Assembly (NCBI GenBank): GCA_041649995.1
Contig: JBAZMA010000005.1
Location: 52,776-116,775 of the forward strand
DNA length: 64,000 bases
Direction of reading: 5' to 3'
From: JBAZMA01 sp041649995
Lineage (GTDB): Bacteria > Omnitrophota > Gorgyraeia > Velamenicoccales > Velamenicoccaceae
Shown: in pieces, positions 8,837 to 15,793 of the stretch
Numbering within the stretch: the first letter of the stretch is position 1
Layout of the letters: each line of letters begins with the position of its first letter
Notes under the pieces: model-generated
The model's input: the letters and a program-made list of their open reading frames with translations, nothing else
Told to the model about the DNA's origin: nothing
Databases searched by the model: none
Translations under genes and position numbers: made by a program

Positions 8837-8879
8837 CCCGGACTTATTGGAAGGTCCGGCGCGCCGCTTTTTTGCGGCG
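8837..8879. repeat. double-hairpin module between the two palindrome copies
   Basis: A 43-bp unit with two stem-loops: CCGGAC...GTCCGG around TTATTGGAAG, then CGCCGC...GCGGCG around a T-run. It shows the same two-hairpin plan as the modules inside the longer palindrome copy and in the gap upstream of the galT genes, though its sequence has diverged. Confidence 0.55.
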
Positions 8880-9123
8880 GCGTATCTTGAAAATGTTTTT
8901 CTTTACCTGGCTCGATTAGAACAGCCAGTATTCCGCTTTCTGCGAACCCGCCGAGCCTCTGGGTACCCGGCCCCAATAGGATGGTCCGGTCTGTCGCTTC
9001 CTGCGGCACGAGGCTGGATGCAAACGGCCTAATCGGAAGGGTCGTTGTGCCGCCTGCTGCGGCAAAGATAAAGATTTTCAAGATTGATTACGCAAGAGGT
9101 CAGGTTTATTTTTTTTAATTCAC
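8880..9123. repeat. palindromic element, long copy carrying three extra hairpin modules
   Basis: The same palindrome as the 111-bp copy but 244 bp long. The difference is three blocks of about 43, 46 and 44 bp (8904-8946, 8962-9007, 9021-9064), each placed where the short copy has nothing: after TTTTTCTT, after GAGCCTCTG and after GGCTGGATG. Each block is a pair of small hairpins related to the tandem modules at 12597-12907. The flanking segments CCCGCCGAGCCTCTG and CGAGGCTGGATG are kept intact between blocks. No obvious target-site duplication flanks the blocks. Confidence 0.8.
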
Positions 9124-9171
9124 TTCGCTCTGGCGGAACGAGAACTGTACCGCCCTTAGGGGGAGAATTGC

Positions 9172-9219
9172 CCAGGCCTATCCCTTCCGGATAACTCCGG
9201 AGGATCAAATTCGGCCTGG
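9172..9219. repeat. nested inverted repeat downstream of gap
   Basis: CCAGGCC and GGCCTGG form the outer stem and ATCC-TTCCGG with CCGGA-GGAT an inner one. With the elements before it, it completes a 640-bp gene-free stretch made almost wholly of palindromes. It may be another diverged member of the repeat family. Confidence 0.45.
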
Positions 9220-9228
9220 CCTCATTAG

Positions 9229-9267
9229 AAAAGGGGCACCTCATATATACTCCATGAAGCACCCCTT
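9229..9267 (-). terminator. gap: probable rho-independent terminator of gap
   Basis: On the minus strand, about 28 bases after the gap stop codon, AAGGGGTGC pairs with GGTGCCCCTT (nine pairs counting two G-U wobbles) across a loop of about 19 bases, and TTTT follows the stem. Position and T-tail suit an intrinsic terminator; the loop is long, so confidence is moderate. Confidence 0.5.
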
Positions 9268-9294
9268 CCCTGGTTGTCTACTATCAGGCTTATT

Positions 9295-10308
9295 TTACAG
9301 ACCTTTTTTAACGATGTATTCGCAAAGATCGACGATCCTGCAGCTGTAACCCCATTCGTTGTCATACCATGCCAGGACCTTGACCGTATTTCCGACGACC
9401 TTGGTGGATTCGGCGTCTATGATGGAAGACGTGCTGTTGCCCTTGAAATCGATGGAAACCAGGGGCTCTTCGCTCACCGACAGGATCCCTTTAAGCCGTG
9501 GGCTCTGGCTGGCTTTTTTCAGAACATCCACGACTTCAGCCACGGATGCTGTTTTTTCCGTTTCAACGGTGAGGTCGACCAAAGAAACATCAGGCGTGGG
9601 AACGCGCACAGCCAGTCCATCCAGCTTGCCCTTTAATTCCGGAATCACCAGGCCGATGGCCTTGGCCGCTCCCGTGGATGTGGGAATCATGGAAAGCCCT
9701 GCCGCTCTTGCCCGGCGAAGGTCTTTGTGCGGAAAATCAAGGATGACCTGGTCATTCGTGTAAGAATGGATGGTCGTCATAATCCCGCTCTTAATGCCGA
9801 AATTATCCAGCAGCACCTTGGCCAACGGCGCCAGGCCGTTGGTCGTGCACGAGGCGTTGGAAACGATATGATGCTTGGCCGGATCGTATTTATCCTCATT
9901 GACGCCCATGACGAATGTGCCGTCCTCATTCTTTGCCGGAGCGGAAATGATGACCTTTTTGGCGCCCGCGGCCATATGGGCCTTGGCTTTTTCGGCGTCC
10001 GTAAAACGGCCCGTGGATTCGATCACAAGCTGGACACCCGCGTCTTTCCAGGGGATCTGGGCGGGGTCTTTCTGCGAAAACACCTTGATCTCTTTTCCGT
10101 TAACGATGATCGCGCCCTCTTTGGATCCGACAGTCCCTTTGAAAGGGCCGAACGTCGAATCGTATTTTAAAAGATGGGCCAGGGTCTTGGAATCGGTGAG
10201 GTCATTGACCGCAACGATCTCGATTTCCTTGGCGCCTTCTTCAAGCGCGGCGCGAAAAACAAGCCTTCCGATTCTTCCAAATCCGTTGATTCCGACTTTA
10301 ACAGCCAT
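9295..10308 (-). CDS. gap: glyceraldehyde-3-phosphate dehydrogenase, type I
   Basis: A 337-residue glycolytic enzyme that converts glyceraldehyde 3-phosphate, phosphate and NAD to 1,3-bisphosphoglycerate in the cytoplasm. The Rossmann motif GINGFGRIGR is at residues 7-16, followed by VNDLTD with the acidic-type NAD-binding turn. The catalytic Cys154 lies in SNASCTTN and His181 in TTIHSYTNDQ; the C-terminal WYDNEWGYSCR is complete. The ATG at 10308 is preferred over the in-frame GTG just before it because AAGGAGGAAG lies directly upstream at ideal distance. It stands alone with a likely terminator downstream. No phosphoglycerate kinase gene follows, unlike the common gap-pgk order. Confidence 0.96.
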   Translation of the reverse strand: MAVKVGINGFGRIGRLVFRAALEEGAKEIEIVAVNDLTDSKTLAHLLKYDSTFGPFKGTVGSKEGAIIVNGKEIKVFSQKDPAQIPWKDAGVQLVIESTGRFTDAEKAKAHMAAGAKKVIISAPAKNEDGTFVMGVNEDKYDPAKHHIVSNASCTTNGLAPLAKVLLDNFGIKSGIMTTIHSYTNDQVILDFPHKDLRRARAAGLSMIPTSTGAAKAIGLVIPELKGKLDGLAVRVPTPDVSLVDLTVETEKTASVAEVVDVLKKASQSPRLKGILSVSEEPLVSIDFKGNSTSSIIDAESTKVVGNTVKVLAWYDNEWGYSCRIVDLCEYIVKKGL

Positions 10309-10375
10309 CACTTCCTCCTTTTAATGAGCGCATCATTTACGTCAAAATGCGAACTTCGACGCAAATGTTTTTTGC

Positions 10376-10450
10376 GCGAATTAACCCCGCGAAGTATTGA
10401 AAAAATGCCGAAGAGATTTTTTCGATTTCTTACGCGGCGGGGAATTCGCC
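10376..10450. repeat. 75-bp palindrome between galT-like genes and gap
   Basis: GCGAATTAACCCCGCG at the left pairs with CGCGGCGGGGAATTCGC at the right; inside, TATTGAAAAAAT pairs with ATTTTTTCGAT around a GCCGAAGAG apex. The left half aligns with the left border of the element upstream of moxR (ATTAACC-CGC, then TTGAAAA-ATG), and the right half shares TTACGC. It lies in the 188-bp gap between the galT-like stop codon and the gap start and might act as a bidirectional structure or be a member of the same repeat family. Confidence 0.7.
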
Positions 10451-10496
10451 TAAAGCGCAGTTGTATGAATCATAGATAGTCTTTTCCGACTCTTTC

Positions 10497-11498
10497 TTAC
10501 AGGACCGCTTCTTTCAAATATTTGATGGCGACTTCCGGAGGAGTGGGAACGACATAAAACCCCGTTCCCCATTCAAAACCCGCCACACGGCTCAAGCGGG
10601 GCATGATCTCCATATGCCAATGATACCCCTGCCGCTCTTCTCCGTCCACCGGGGACGTATGGATAATAAAATTATAAGGCGGATCATTCAACGCTTTCTT
10701 CATTCTCATAAGGGACTCTTTGAGAATCCTGGCCATGCTGGAAAGCTGTTCGTCCGAACTCTCGGGAAAAAACAGCTGATGCTCCTTTGGCATAAGCCAC
10801 ATTTCAAACGGAAACCGCGAAGCATAAGGACAGAACACGATAAAATCGTCGTTTTCCATGAGAACGCGTTCTTGTTCGTCGAGTTCCTGCCGGATGATGT
10901 CGCAAAAAATGCAGCGTTCACGGAAATCATAGTACTCGCCGGAGCCGGTGAGCTCTTCAATGACATTCTTAGGGATCATGGGCAAGGCAATCAACTGGCT
11001 GTGGTTATGGTCCAGGGTCGCCCCGGCAGCCGTTCCGTAATTTTTGAAGATCATGATATATTTGAAGCGTTTGTCTTTCTGCAGGTCCCGGGAGCGCTGA
11101 CAATACATCCTGAGCACGCTCTCGACCTCCGCCTGATCCAGATCCGGCAGGTCCTTGCTGTGATACGGCGTCTCGATGATGACCTCGTGAGCGCCGATGC
11201 CGTTAGAGAGATCAAAGATCCCCATGCCGCGTTTATCCAGCTTCCCTTCGATCTGGAGCGCGGGGAATTTATTAGGAACAACGCGGACCTGCCAGCCGGC
11301 GCTATTGGGCTGGGTCTTAGGACTGCGGAAGGCCTGGATCTCCGGAGGCGTCATATATTCATTGCCGAAACAAAACGGGCAATTGGATGTCTCCTCGTAA
11401 TAATGGGAAGGCGTGTGGATGTCCCGGGGCGTCAAAGGATTATCGACGTTCATGATGACCCAACGGCCGACAACGGGGTCTCTTCTAAGCTCTGTCAT
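10497..11498 (-). CDS. galT: galactose-1-phosphate uridylyltransferase-like protein, catalytic His present
   Basis: A 333-residue HIT-superfamily nucleotidyltransferase. Family signs are LRRDPVVGRWVI at the N-terminus, the CPFC metal-site pair near residue 40, GIGAHEVIIETPYH near 101, and the active-site triad region H164-N-H166-S-Q168 where H166 would be the uridylylated nucleophile. The C-terminus has FHTSPV-type and GYHWHMEIMPRL strands. The reaction in the family is UDP-glucose plus galactose 1-phosphate to UDP-galactose plus glucose 1-phosphate, but relatives act on other sugar or adenylyl phosphates, so the substrate is open. It overlaps the upstream paralogue by four bases, suggesting equal expression and perhaps a heteromeric enzyme. 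Confidence 0.85.
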   Translation of the reverse strand: MTELRRDPVVGRWVIMNVDNPLTPRDIHTPSHYYEETSNCPFCFGNEYMTPPEIQAFRSPKTQPNSAGWQVRVVPNKFPALQIEGKLDKRGMGIFDLSNGIGAHEVIIETPYHSKDLPDLDQAEVESVLRMYCQRSRDLQKDKRFKYIMIFKNYGTAAGATLDHNHSQLIALPMIPKNVIEELTGSGEYYDFRERCIFCDIIRQELDEQERVLMENDDFIVFCPYASRFPFEMWLMPKEHQLFFPESSDEQLSSMARILKESLMRMKKALNDPPYNFIIHTSPVDGEERQGYHWHMEIMPRLSRVAGFEWGTGFYVVPTPPEVAIKYLKEAVL

Positions 11499-12526
11499 GA
11501 CACTTCTACCTCTCTCAAATATTGCGCCGCGTCTTCAGGGGTGATCGGACAGATATAAAACCCGGTGCCCCATTCAAAACCGGCGGGGCTTGTCAGCCTG
11601 GGGATGATCTCCAGATGCCAGTGATAATCATCCTCAATGGTCTTCCAGTAGCCGGCTTTGGCCTTTTTATGGCGGAACGGCGCCGTATGCAGGACGAAAT
11701 TATACGCGGGGTCATCCAGCCCGAGCTTTAGCTTTGTTAAGACTTTCTTAATGACTTTTCCGAGATAAAGCCTTTTTTCGACGCTCATGCTGGAAAAGTC
11801 GCAATTATGCTCTTTGGGCAGGATCCAAATCTCAAAAGGGAAGCGTGAAGCAAAAGCTGTCACGGCCAGAAATCCGTCAAAATCAAGCACAACCCTGCTT
11901 TTGGTATCGATTTCCTGGCGGATCAGGTCGCAAAAAACACAGCGGTCATGATAGTCATAGTATTTTTTGCATCCCATCAGCTCCTCTTTCACCCGTTTGG
12001 GCGTGATGGGAGTAGCAATGATCTGGCTCCGGGAATGATACACGCGCCCCGCGCCTGAGGCCAGGCCGTAATTTTTGAAAACCAGCACGTATTTGAAGCG
12101 TTCATCACGGGAAAGATCGACAAAGCGGTCAATCCAGCAGGTCACGGTCTTGGCAATTTGTGTTTCGCTGAGATCCGCGATATTGGCCGTATGCGTCGGA
12201 GTTTCTATGATGACTTCGTGGGCCCCGATACCGCTCATGACATCATAGAGCCCGCGCCCATGCCGGTTCAGCTTCCCTTCGATCCTCAAGAACGGGCTTT
12301 TGCTGGGGATAACACGCGTGTCCCACCCAGGCTCATCCGGCCGGCTGTCTTCCCTGCGGATGGCAAAAATCTCAGGCGGCGTTTCGGCTTCCTTGCCTTC
12401 ACAAAAAGGACAATCATCCTCCTGAGGCGTTTGCGCAGGCGCTTTAAAGCCCTTCGGCCTGCGGGAACGCTCCACCGCGATGATAACCCATCTTCCGATC
12501 ACAGGATCTTTTCTGAGTTCAGGCAT
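11495..12526 (-). CDS. GalT-like paralogue with nucleophilic His replaced by Arg
   Basis: A 343-residue paralogue of the downstream GalT-like protein; long stretches align (ELRKDPVIGRWVI, CPFC, GIGAHEVIIETPTH, GYHWH-type end). At the active site the motif reads H164-S-R166-S-Q168; codon 166 is CGG, so the residue that forms the covalent nucleotidyl intermediate in GalT is Arg. A one-residue insertion precedes it. The metal-binding side chains appear kept. It may be a non-catalytic partner, a regulatory subunit or an enzyme with changed chemistry. It is first in a two-gene operon; no Shine-Dalgarno is visible and a promoter lies so close that the message could be leaderless. Confidence 0.82.
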   Translation of the reverse strand: MPELRKDPVIGRWVIIAVERSRRPKGFKAPAQTPQEDDCPFCEGKEAETPPEIFAIRREDSRPDEPGWDTRVIPSKSPFLRIEGKLNRHGRGLYDVMSGIGAHEVIIETPTHTANIADLSETQIAKTVTCWIDRFVDLSRDERFKYVLVFKNYGLASGAGRVYHSRSQIIATPITPKRVKEELMGCKKYYDYHDRCVFCDLIRQEIDTKSRVVLDFDGFLAVTAFASRFPFEIWILPKEHNCDFSSMSVEKRLYLGKVIKKVLTKLKLGLDDPAYNFVLHTAPFRHKKAKAGYWKTIEDDYHWHLEIIPRLTSPAGFEWGTGFYICPITPEDAAQYLREVEVS

Positions 12527-12535
12527 AACTGTAAA

Positions 12536-12563
12536 ATTTTAACATAACATCATATTCTTGCAA
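12536..12563 (-). promoter_or_regulatory. candidate promoter of the galT-like pair, possibly leaderless
   Basis: On the minus strand TTGCAA is followed after 16 bases by TAAAAT. The -10 box ends nine bases before the ATG of the Arg-type GalT paralogue, so transcription would start at or next to the start codon. Absence of any Shine-Dalgarno there fits a leaderless message. Based on motif only. Confidence 0.45.
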
Positions 12564-12565
12564 GT

Positions 12566-12586
12566 GATTTCGCCTCCGGCGAAATC
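12566..12586. repeat. perfect 9-bp hairpin, partly repeated 147 bp later
   Basis: GATTTCGCC, loop TCC, then GGCGAAATC. Its right half with CATCCC recurs as an identical 19-bp direct repeat at 12714-12732; in both places a double-hairpin module follows within five to seven bases. Confidence 0.7.
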
Positions 12587-12596
12587 ATCCCGAGTG

Positions 12597-12907
12597 CCTG
12601 GCCTGATAGGATTGGCCAGCATGCCGCCTTCTGCGGCAACCTGCGTCGTTCAATTACTCTCGCACCTCTGGCGCTTGCGAGGGGAATTGACAAGCGTGAA
12701 GACGAGGGATCAGCCTCCGGCGAAATCATCCCTTGCCACCTGGCCTAATCGGATGGCCAGTGTGTCGTCTTCTACGACAGCCTGGCCTGATAGGATTGGC
12801 CAGCATGCCGCCTTCTGCGGCAACCTGACCCAATCGGATGGCCAGTGTGCCGTCTTCTACGGACACCTGACCCAATTGGAAGGCCAGTGTGCCGTCCTCT
12901 ACGGCAA
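12597..12907. repeat. five double-hairpin modules of 42-43 bp in the fmt-galT gap
   Basis: This 387-bp gene-free stretch holds modules at 12597-12639, 12739-12780, 12781-12823, 12824-12865 and 12866-12907; the last four are head to tail. Each begins CCTGGCC or CCTGACC, closes a first stem with GGCCAG around an 8-9 base loop, then forms a second stem such as GCCGCCTTCTGCGGC. The first and third are identical over 43 bases; the others carry changes, some compensating in the stems (GTCGTC-TTC-TACGAC). The space between the first and second holds another palindrome with TTCAATT/AATTGA arms and a CTCGC/GCGAG stem. The family is not one I recognise. Confidence 0.85.
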
Positions 12908-12913
12908 CCTCCT

Positions 12914-13849
12914 TCATCCCAGCACTTCCCCAACTTTAACAGGATGTCCCGCGAGAAAACTCGCGACCGACATTTTTTTATGAGATTCCGGTAAAACTTC
13001 CGTAATCACCACAGACCCATGGCTGCAGGCGATCTCCAGCTCGTTATCCTTGGCCTTAAGAACAGTTCCGGGGACCGCCTTGGCACGGTTTCTGCCCACC
13101 TTCAGGTCCAGGATCTTCAAAACCTTGCCCTTGTAATGAGTATAGCTGCCCGGCCAGCCATAGCACCCCCTGAACCCATTATAGATCTCCCTGGAGGTTT
13201 TGTCCCATTGGATCAGCCCATGGTGTTTACATATCAAAGGCGCGAACGTGGCCTTCTTATGGTCTTGCTTTTTCGGCTTTAAACGGCCCGCGAGAGCGTC
13301 TTTTAAGACGGTATTGACCAGACCGGCAGCCAGACGCGCCAGTTTTTCATCCAGGGATCTGGCGTGATCCCGCGCGCCAACAGGGATCATTTTCTGGACA
13401 AGGATATCCCCCTGGTCCATGCAGGCGTTCATTTTAATGAAAGTTACGCCTGTCTTTTTTTCGTTTTTCATGAGCGCCCAATTGACGGGCGCGGCCCCCC
13501 TGTATCTTGGCAGAAGCGATGAATGGATATTGACCGCCAGACGGGGAATTTCCAGAACGGCCTGAGAAAGGATCCTTCCGTAGGAAACGACCAGAAAGAT
13601 ATCCGCGGCTTGAAACTTGAGCATTTCAATGGATTCACGGGAATTGATATCCTGGGGCTGGAACACGTCCAGGCCATTTTCCTGCGCGTATGTCTTGACA
13701 GGCGTGGCGGCGGTCTGCAGGTGTCTTCCCTTCTGCCGGTCCGGCTGCGTAACGACAAGCCTGATTTCGAAACAGGAGCGGTCAATTTCCTTAAGGACTT
13801 CCACCGCGAAAACGCCGCTTCCAAAAAAAACAATATTTTTCTTCATCAT
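12914..13849 (-). CDS. fmt: methionyl-tRNA formyltransferase
   Basis: A 311-residue enzyme that formylates initiator Met-tRNA using 10-formyl-tetrahydrofolate. The N-terminal Rossmann-like domain opens with IVFFGSGVFAVEVL. The folate and catalytic site are present: NIHSSLLPRYRGAAPVNWA with the catalytic His, then TGVTFIKMNACMDQGDIL with the catalytic Asp. The C-terminal OB-like domain carries GPIQWDKTS-type (here GLIQWDKTSREIYNGFRGCYGWPGS split) signatures. The ATG at 13849 is chosen; a TTG nine bases upstream overlaps the priA stop and an ATG three bases on is also possible. Pairing with priA is a common bacterial arrangement; the usual neighbour def is not here. Confidence 0.93.
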   Translation of the reverse strand: MMKKNIVFFGSGVFAVEVLKEIDRSCFEIRLVVTQPDRQKGRHLQTAATPVKTYAQENGLDVFQPQDINSRESIEMLKFQAADIFLVVSYGRILSQAVLEIPRLAVNIHSSLLPRYRGAAPVNWALMKNEKKTGVTFIKMNACMDQGDILVQKMIPVGARDHARSLDEKLARLAAGLVNTVLKDALAGRLKPKKQDHKKATFAPLICKHHGLIQWDKTSREIYNGFRGCYGWPGSYTHYKGKVLKILDLKVGRNRAKAVPGTVLKAKDNELEIACSHGSVVITEVLPESHKKMSVASFLAGHPVKVGEVLG

Positions 13850-13854
13850 AGAAT

Positions 13855-15789
13855 TCAATAGAGCGCCGGGTCAAACGTGGCGATGGTTCCCCTGCTTTGG
13901 TGGATAACGCGCGAGAGCGTCTTTTTTAAAGGCCCCAGGTCGCGGTATTTCATAAGGATCTGATAGCGATAATATCCCCGGAGCCTGAAAGGCCTGGCCT
14001 CCTGGAGGTCAAAGATTTCAATGCCGGTCTTGGCACGCGCCGCCTGTCTTTTCAACGACTGGATCGCCTGACATGCGGATGTCTGGGCCAAGGATTCGGT
14101 CCTTGCCCTGATCGTCAACGCTCCCAGCCACAGGGCAGGCGGCCATCCCAGGGCCCGCCTTTCTTCCAGCTCCCGTTCCAGGAAACCCCGCGTATCCTGC
14201 TTTCTCAAAAAATCCCAGACATAATGATCCGGGACATGCGTTTGAACAAGGAATTCTTTTGATGACAACAGGGATAATCTCAAGAATTTGGCATAGGCCA
14301 TCTCTGTGGCCCGGAAATCGGAGCGGCCGAGCGTGTGGTCCGCATTGATGACGGCGACCAGACGGAAGGACTTTTGCTCAAAACCGGATTTTTCCAGTAT
14401 CTGAGGTCCGGCGAGCATTATATCATAACCGCGCTCACCTGTTCCATCCTTTGCCCCGGCGCCGTCTGCTCCCCCGGCAGGTCCCGGAAAACGGGCGATC
14501 CTGGCCGCGGGGAATAAACGCAGAAGCTCGCTTTCAACTTTCTCTTCGCCGAACCCCGCGTAACGGATGTAAGCGGAAGAACATTTCGGACAGATATCTC
14601 CAGCTTCCTGCTTGAGATGACAGGCCGGACAAATGTAGGAACGGGTGCTTCTGTAAAAGGCCAAAGGCGAACTGCACCTGTTGCAGTGAAGAGGCTTCTT
14701 GCATTTCGGGCAATACATGAACGTTGAAAAAGCCTTCTGATCGACGAACAAAAGACAGGATTCGCGCCGTTCCATGATCTCATTCAATCTGAATCCCAGG
14801 ACTTTGGAGATGATCTTGGCTCGCCCTTTGGGCGCGTACTCCTGCCTCATGTCCACGCACGCCGATTGCAGGTCCGGATGTTCCCCGGCGATCCGCAACA
14901 TGGCCGCGTCAGGACCGCCTGAAAGATCAAAGGCCTCAAGCGAAGGCGCGAAACCGCAAAGGATGAGCCTGGCCCTTTCCTCTTTGGCGATTTTCAAAGC
15001 CAGGTCCCGCGCGTGATAATTCGGCACCTGCTGCTGACGATAGGCGAAATGAGATTCTTCATCAACAATGATGGTGCCGATATCGCGCAAAGGAGCAAAA
15101 ATAGCGCTGCGCGTTCCAATGACAAGAAGCCGCTGGGCCTGTCTCGCCCGGTTCCAGGCCTCCTTGACGACCGAGGCCCGATCCCGGGAAGTGATCACGC
15201 AAACCGGCAGCCCGGAACCGAGATTTTCCCGCGCCTGAGGGATCCTGCTGAATTCAGGGACAAGAAAAAGAACGCTTTTTCCCTGCGACAGGGTCTGCTT
15301 GATCCAGGCCCTGTAGAAATCCCATCTTTTTTGACCTGTGGGATCTTCTAAAATAATGATATTTTTCGCCGCAGACCCTTTCACGACATCTTCTTCCTGT
15401 TGAGAAAGACGCATGGAGAAATCCGTGGAAAAAGAACTCTCCTGTTTGGCGGAAGATGATTTTCTGACGGATTGAGGCAGGACCGTGTCAAACGCCTGGG
15501 CCAGCGAGCAATAGTAAGTCTCACGAAGGTAACGCGCCAGGCCTGTCAGCCTGTCATCAAGCATGGGGGTTTGCGGATCCAGGACCTTGAGAATGGGTTT
15601 TAACCTGTTTTCATAAGGAGAGGTGTCTTTAAACGACGTGACGTAACCGATCAGCCGTTTTTTTCCAAAAGGCACCAGGACGCGGCATCCTGTCCTCAGG
15701 CCTTCCTGCGCCTGCGCGGGGATCGCGTAATCAAATGTTTCATCCAGGGAAAGCGAGACGGGAACAGCGACTTCAGCGATTTTCTTCAT
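13855..15789 (-). CDS. priA: PriA-like primosomal protein with decayed helicase motifs
   Basis: A 644-residue protein with the PriA layout: N-terminal DNA-binding domain (AEVAVPVSLSLDETFDYAIP), ATPase-like core, the eight zinc-binding cysteines (360, 363, 369, 372, 387, 390, 400, 403) and the GFGEEKVESELLRLFP segment. The helicase motifs are broken. Walker A is EDPTGQKRWD around 148-157 where active PriA has TGSGKTE; Walker B reads VDEES; the AKGHDFPNV-type motif is ILEKSGFEQK; the QVAGRAGR motif near 500-512 is gone. It may still restart forks by recruiting proteins, as helicase-dead actinobacterial PriA is thought to do, but unwinding is unlikely. The ATG directly before KKIAEVAVP is chosen over an earlier in-frame start inside the upstream gene. 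Confidence 0.88.
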   Translation of the reverse strand: MKKIAEVAVPVSLSLDETFDYAIPAQAQEGLRTGCRVLVPFGKKRLIGYVTSFKDTSPYENRLKPILKVLDPQTPMLDDRLTGLARYLRETYYCSLAQAFDTVLPQSVRKSSSAKQESSFSTDFSMRLSQQEEDVVKGSAAKNIIILEDPTGQKRWDFYRAWIKQTLSQGKSVLFLVPEFSRIPQARENLGSGLPVCVITSRDRASVVKEAWNRARQAQRLLVIGTRSAIFAPLRDIGTIIVDEESHFAYRQQQVPNYHARDLALKIAKEERARLILCGFAPSLEAFDLSGGPDAAMLRIAGEHPDLQSACVDMRQEYAPKGRAKIISKVLGFRLNEIMERRESCLLFVDQKAFSTFMYCPKCKKPLHCNRCSSPLAFYRSTRSYICPACHLKQEAGDICPKCSSAYIRYAGFGEEKVESELLRLFPAARIARFPGPAGGADGAGAKDGTGERGYDIMLAGPQILEKSGFEQKSFRLVAVINADHTLGRSDFRATEMAYAKFLRLSLLSSKEFLVQTHVPDHYVWDFLRKQDTRGFLERELEERRALGWPPALWLGALTIRARTESLAQTSACQAIQSLKRQAARAKTGIEIFDLQEARPFRLRGYYRYQILMKYRDLGPLKKTLSRVIHQSRGTIATFDPALY

Positions 15790-15793
15790 GCTT

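Noticed and set aside
8657..9294. Integron attC-like sites or an insertion sequence
   Set aside because: No GTTRRRY core or integrase, no transposase frame and no clear terminal repeats with target duplication.
12597..12907. CRISPR array
   Set aside because: The units are directly tandem with no unique spacers and vary in sequence; no cas genes are present.
12726..12917. Open minus-strand frame with a 14-residue peptide repeat (EDGTLA...LGQV)
   Set aside because: The periodicity comes from the 42-bp hairpin modules being a multiple of three. There is no ribosome site, and related modules elsewhere are 43-46 bp and break frame, so a coding role is unlikely.
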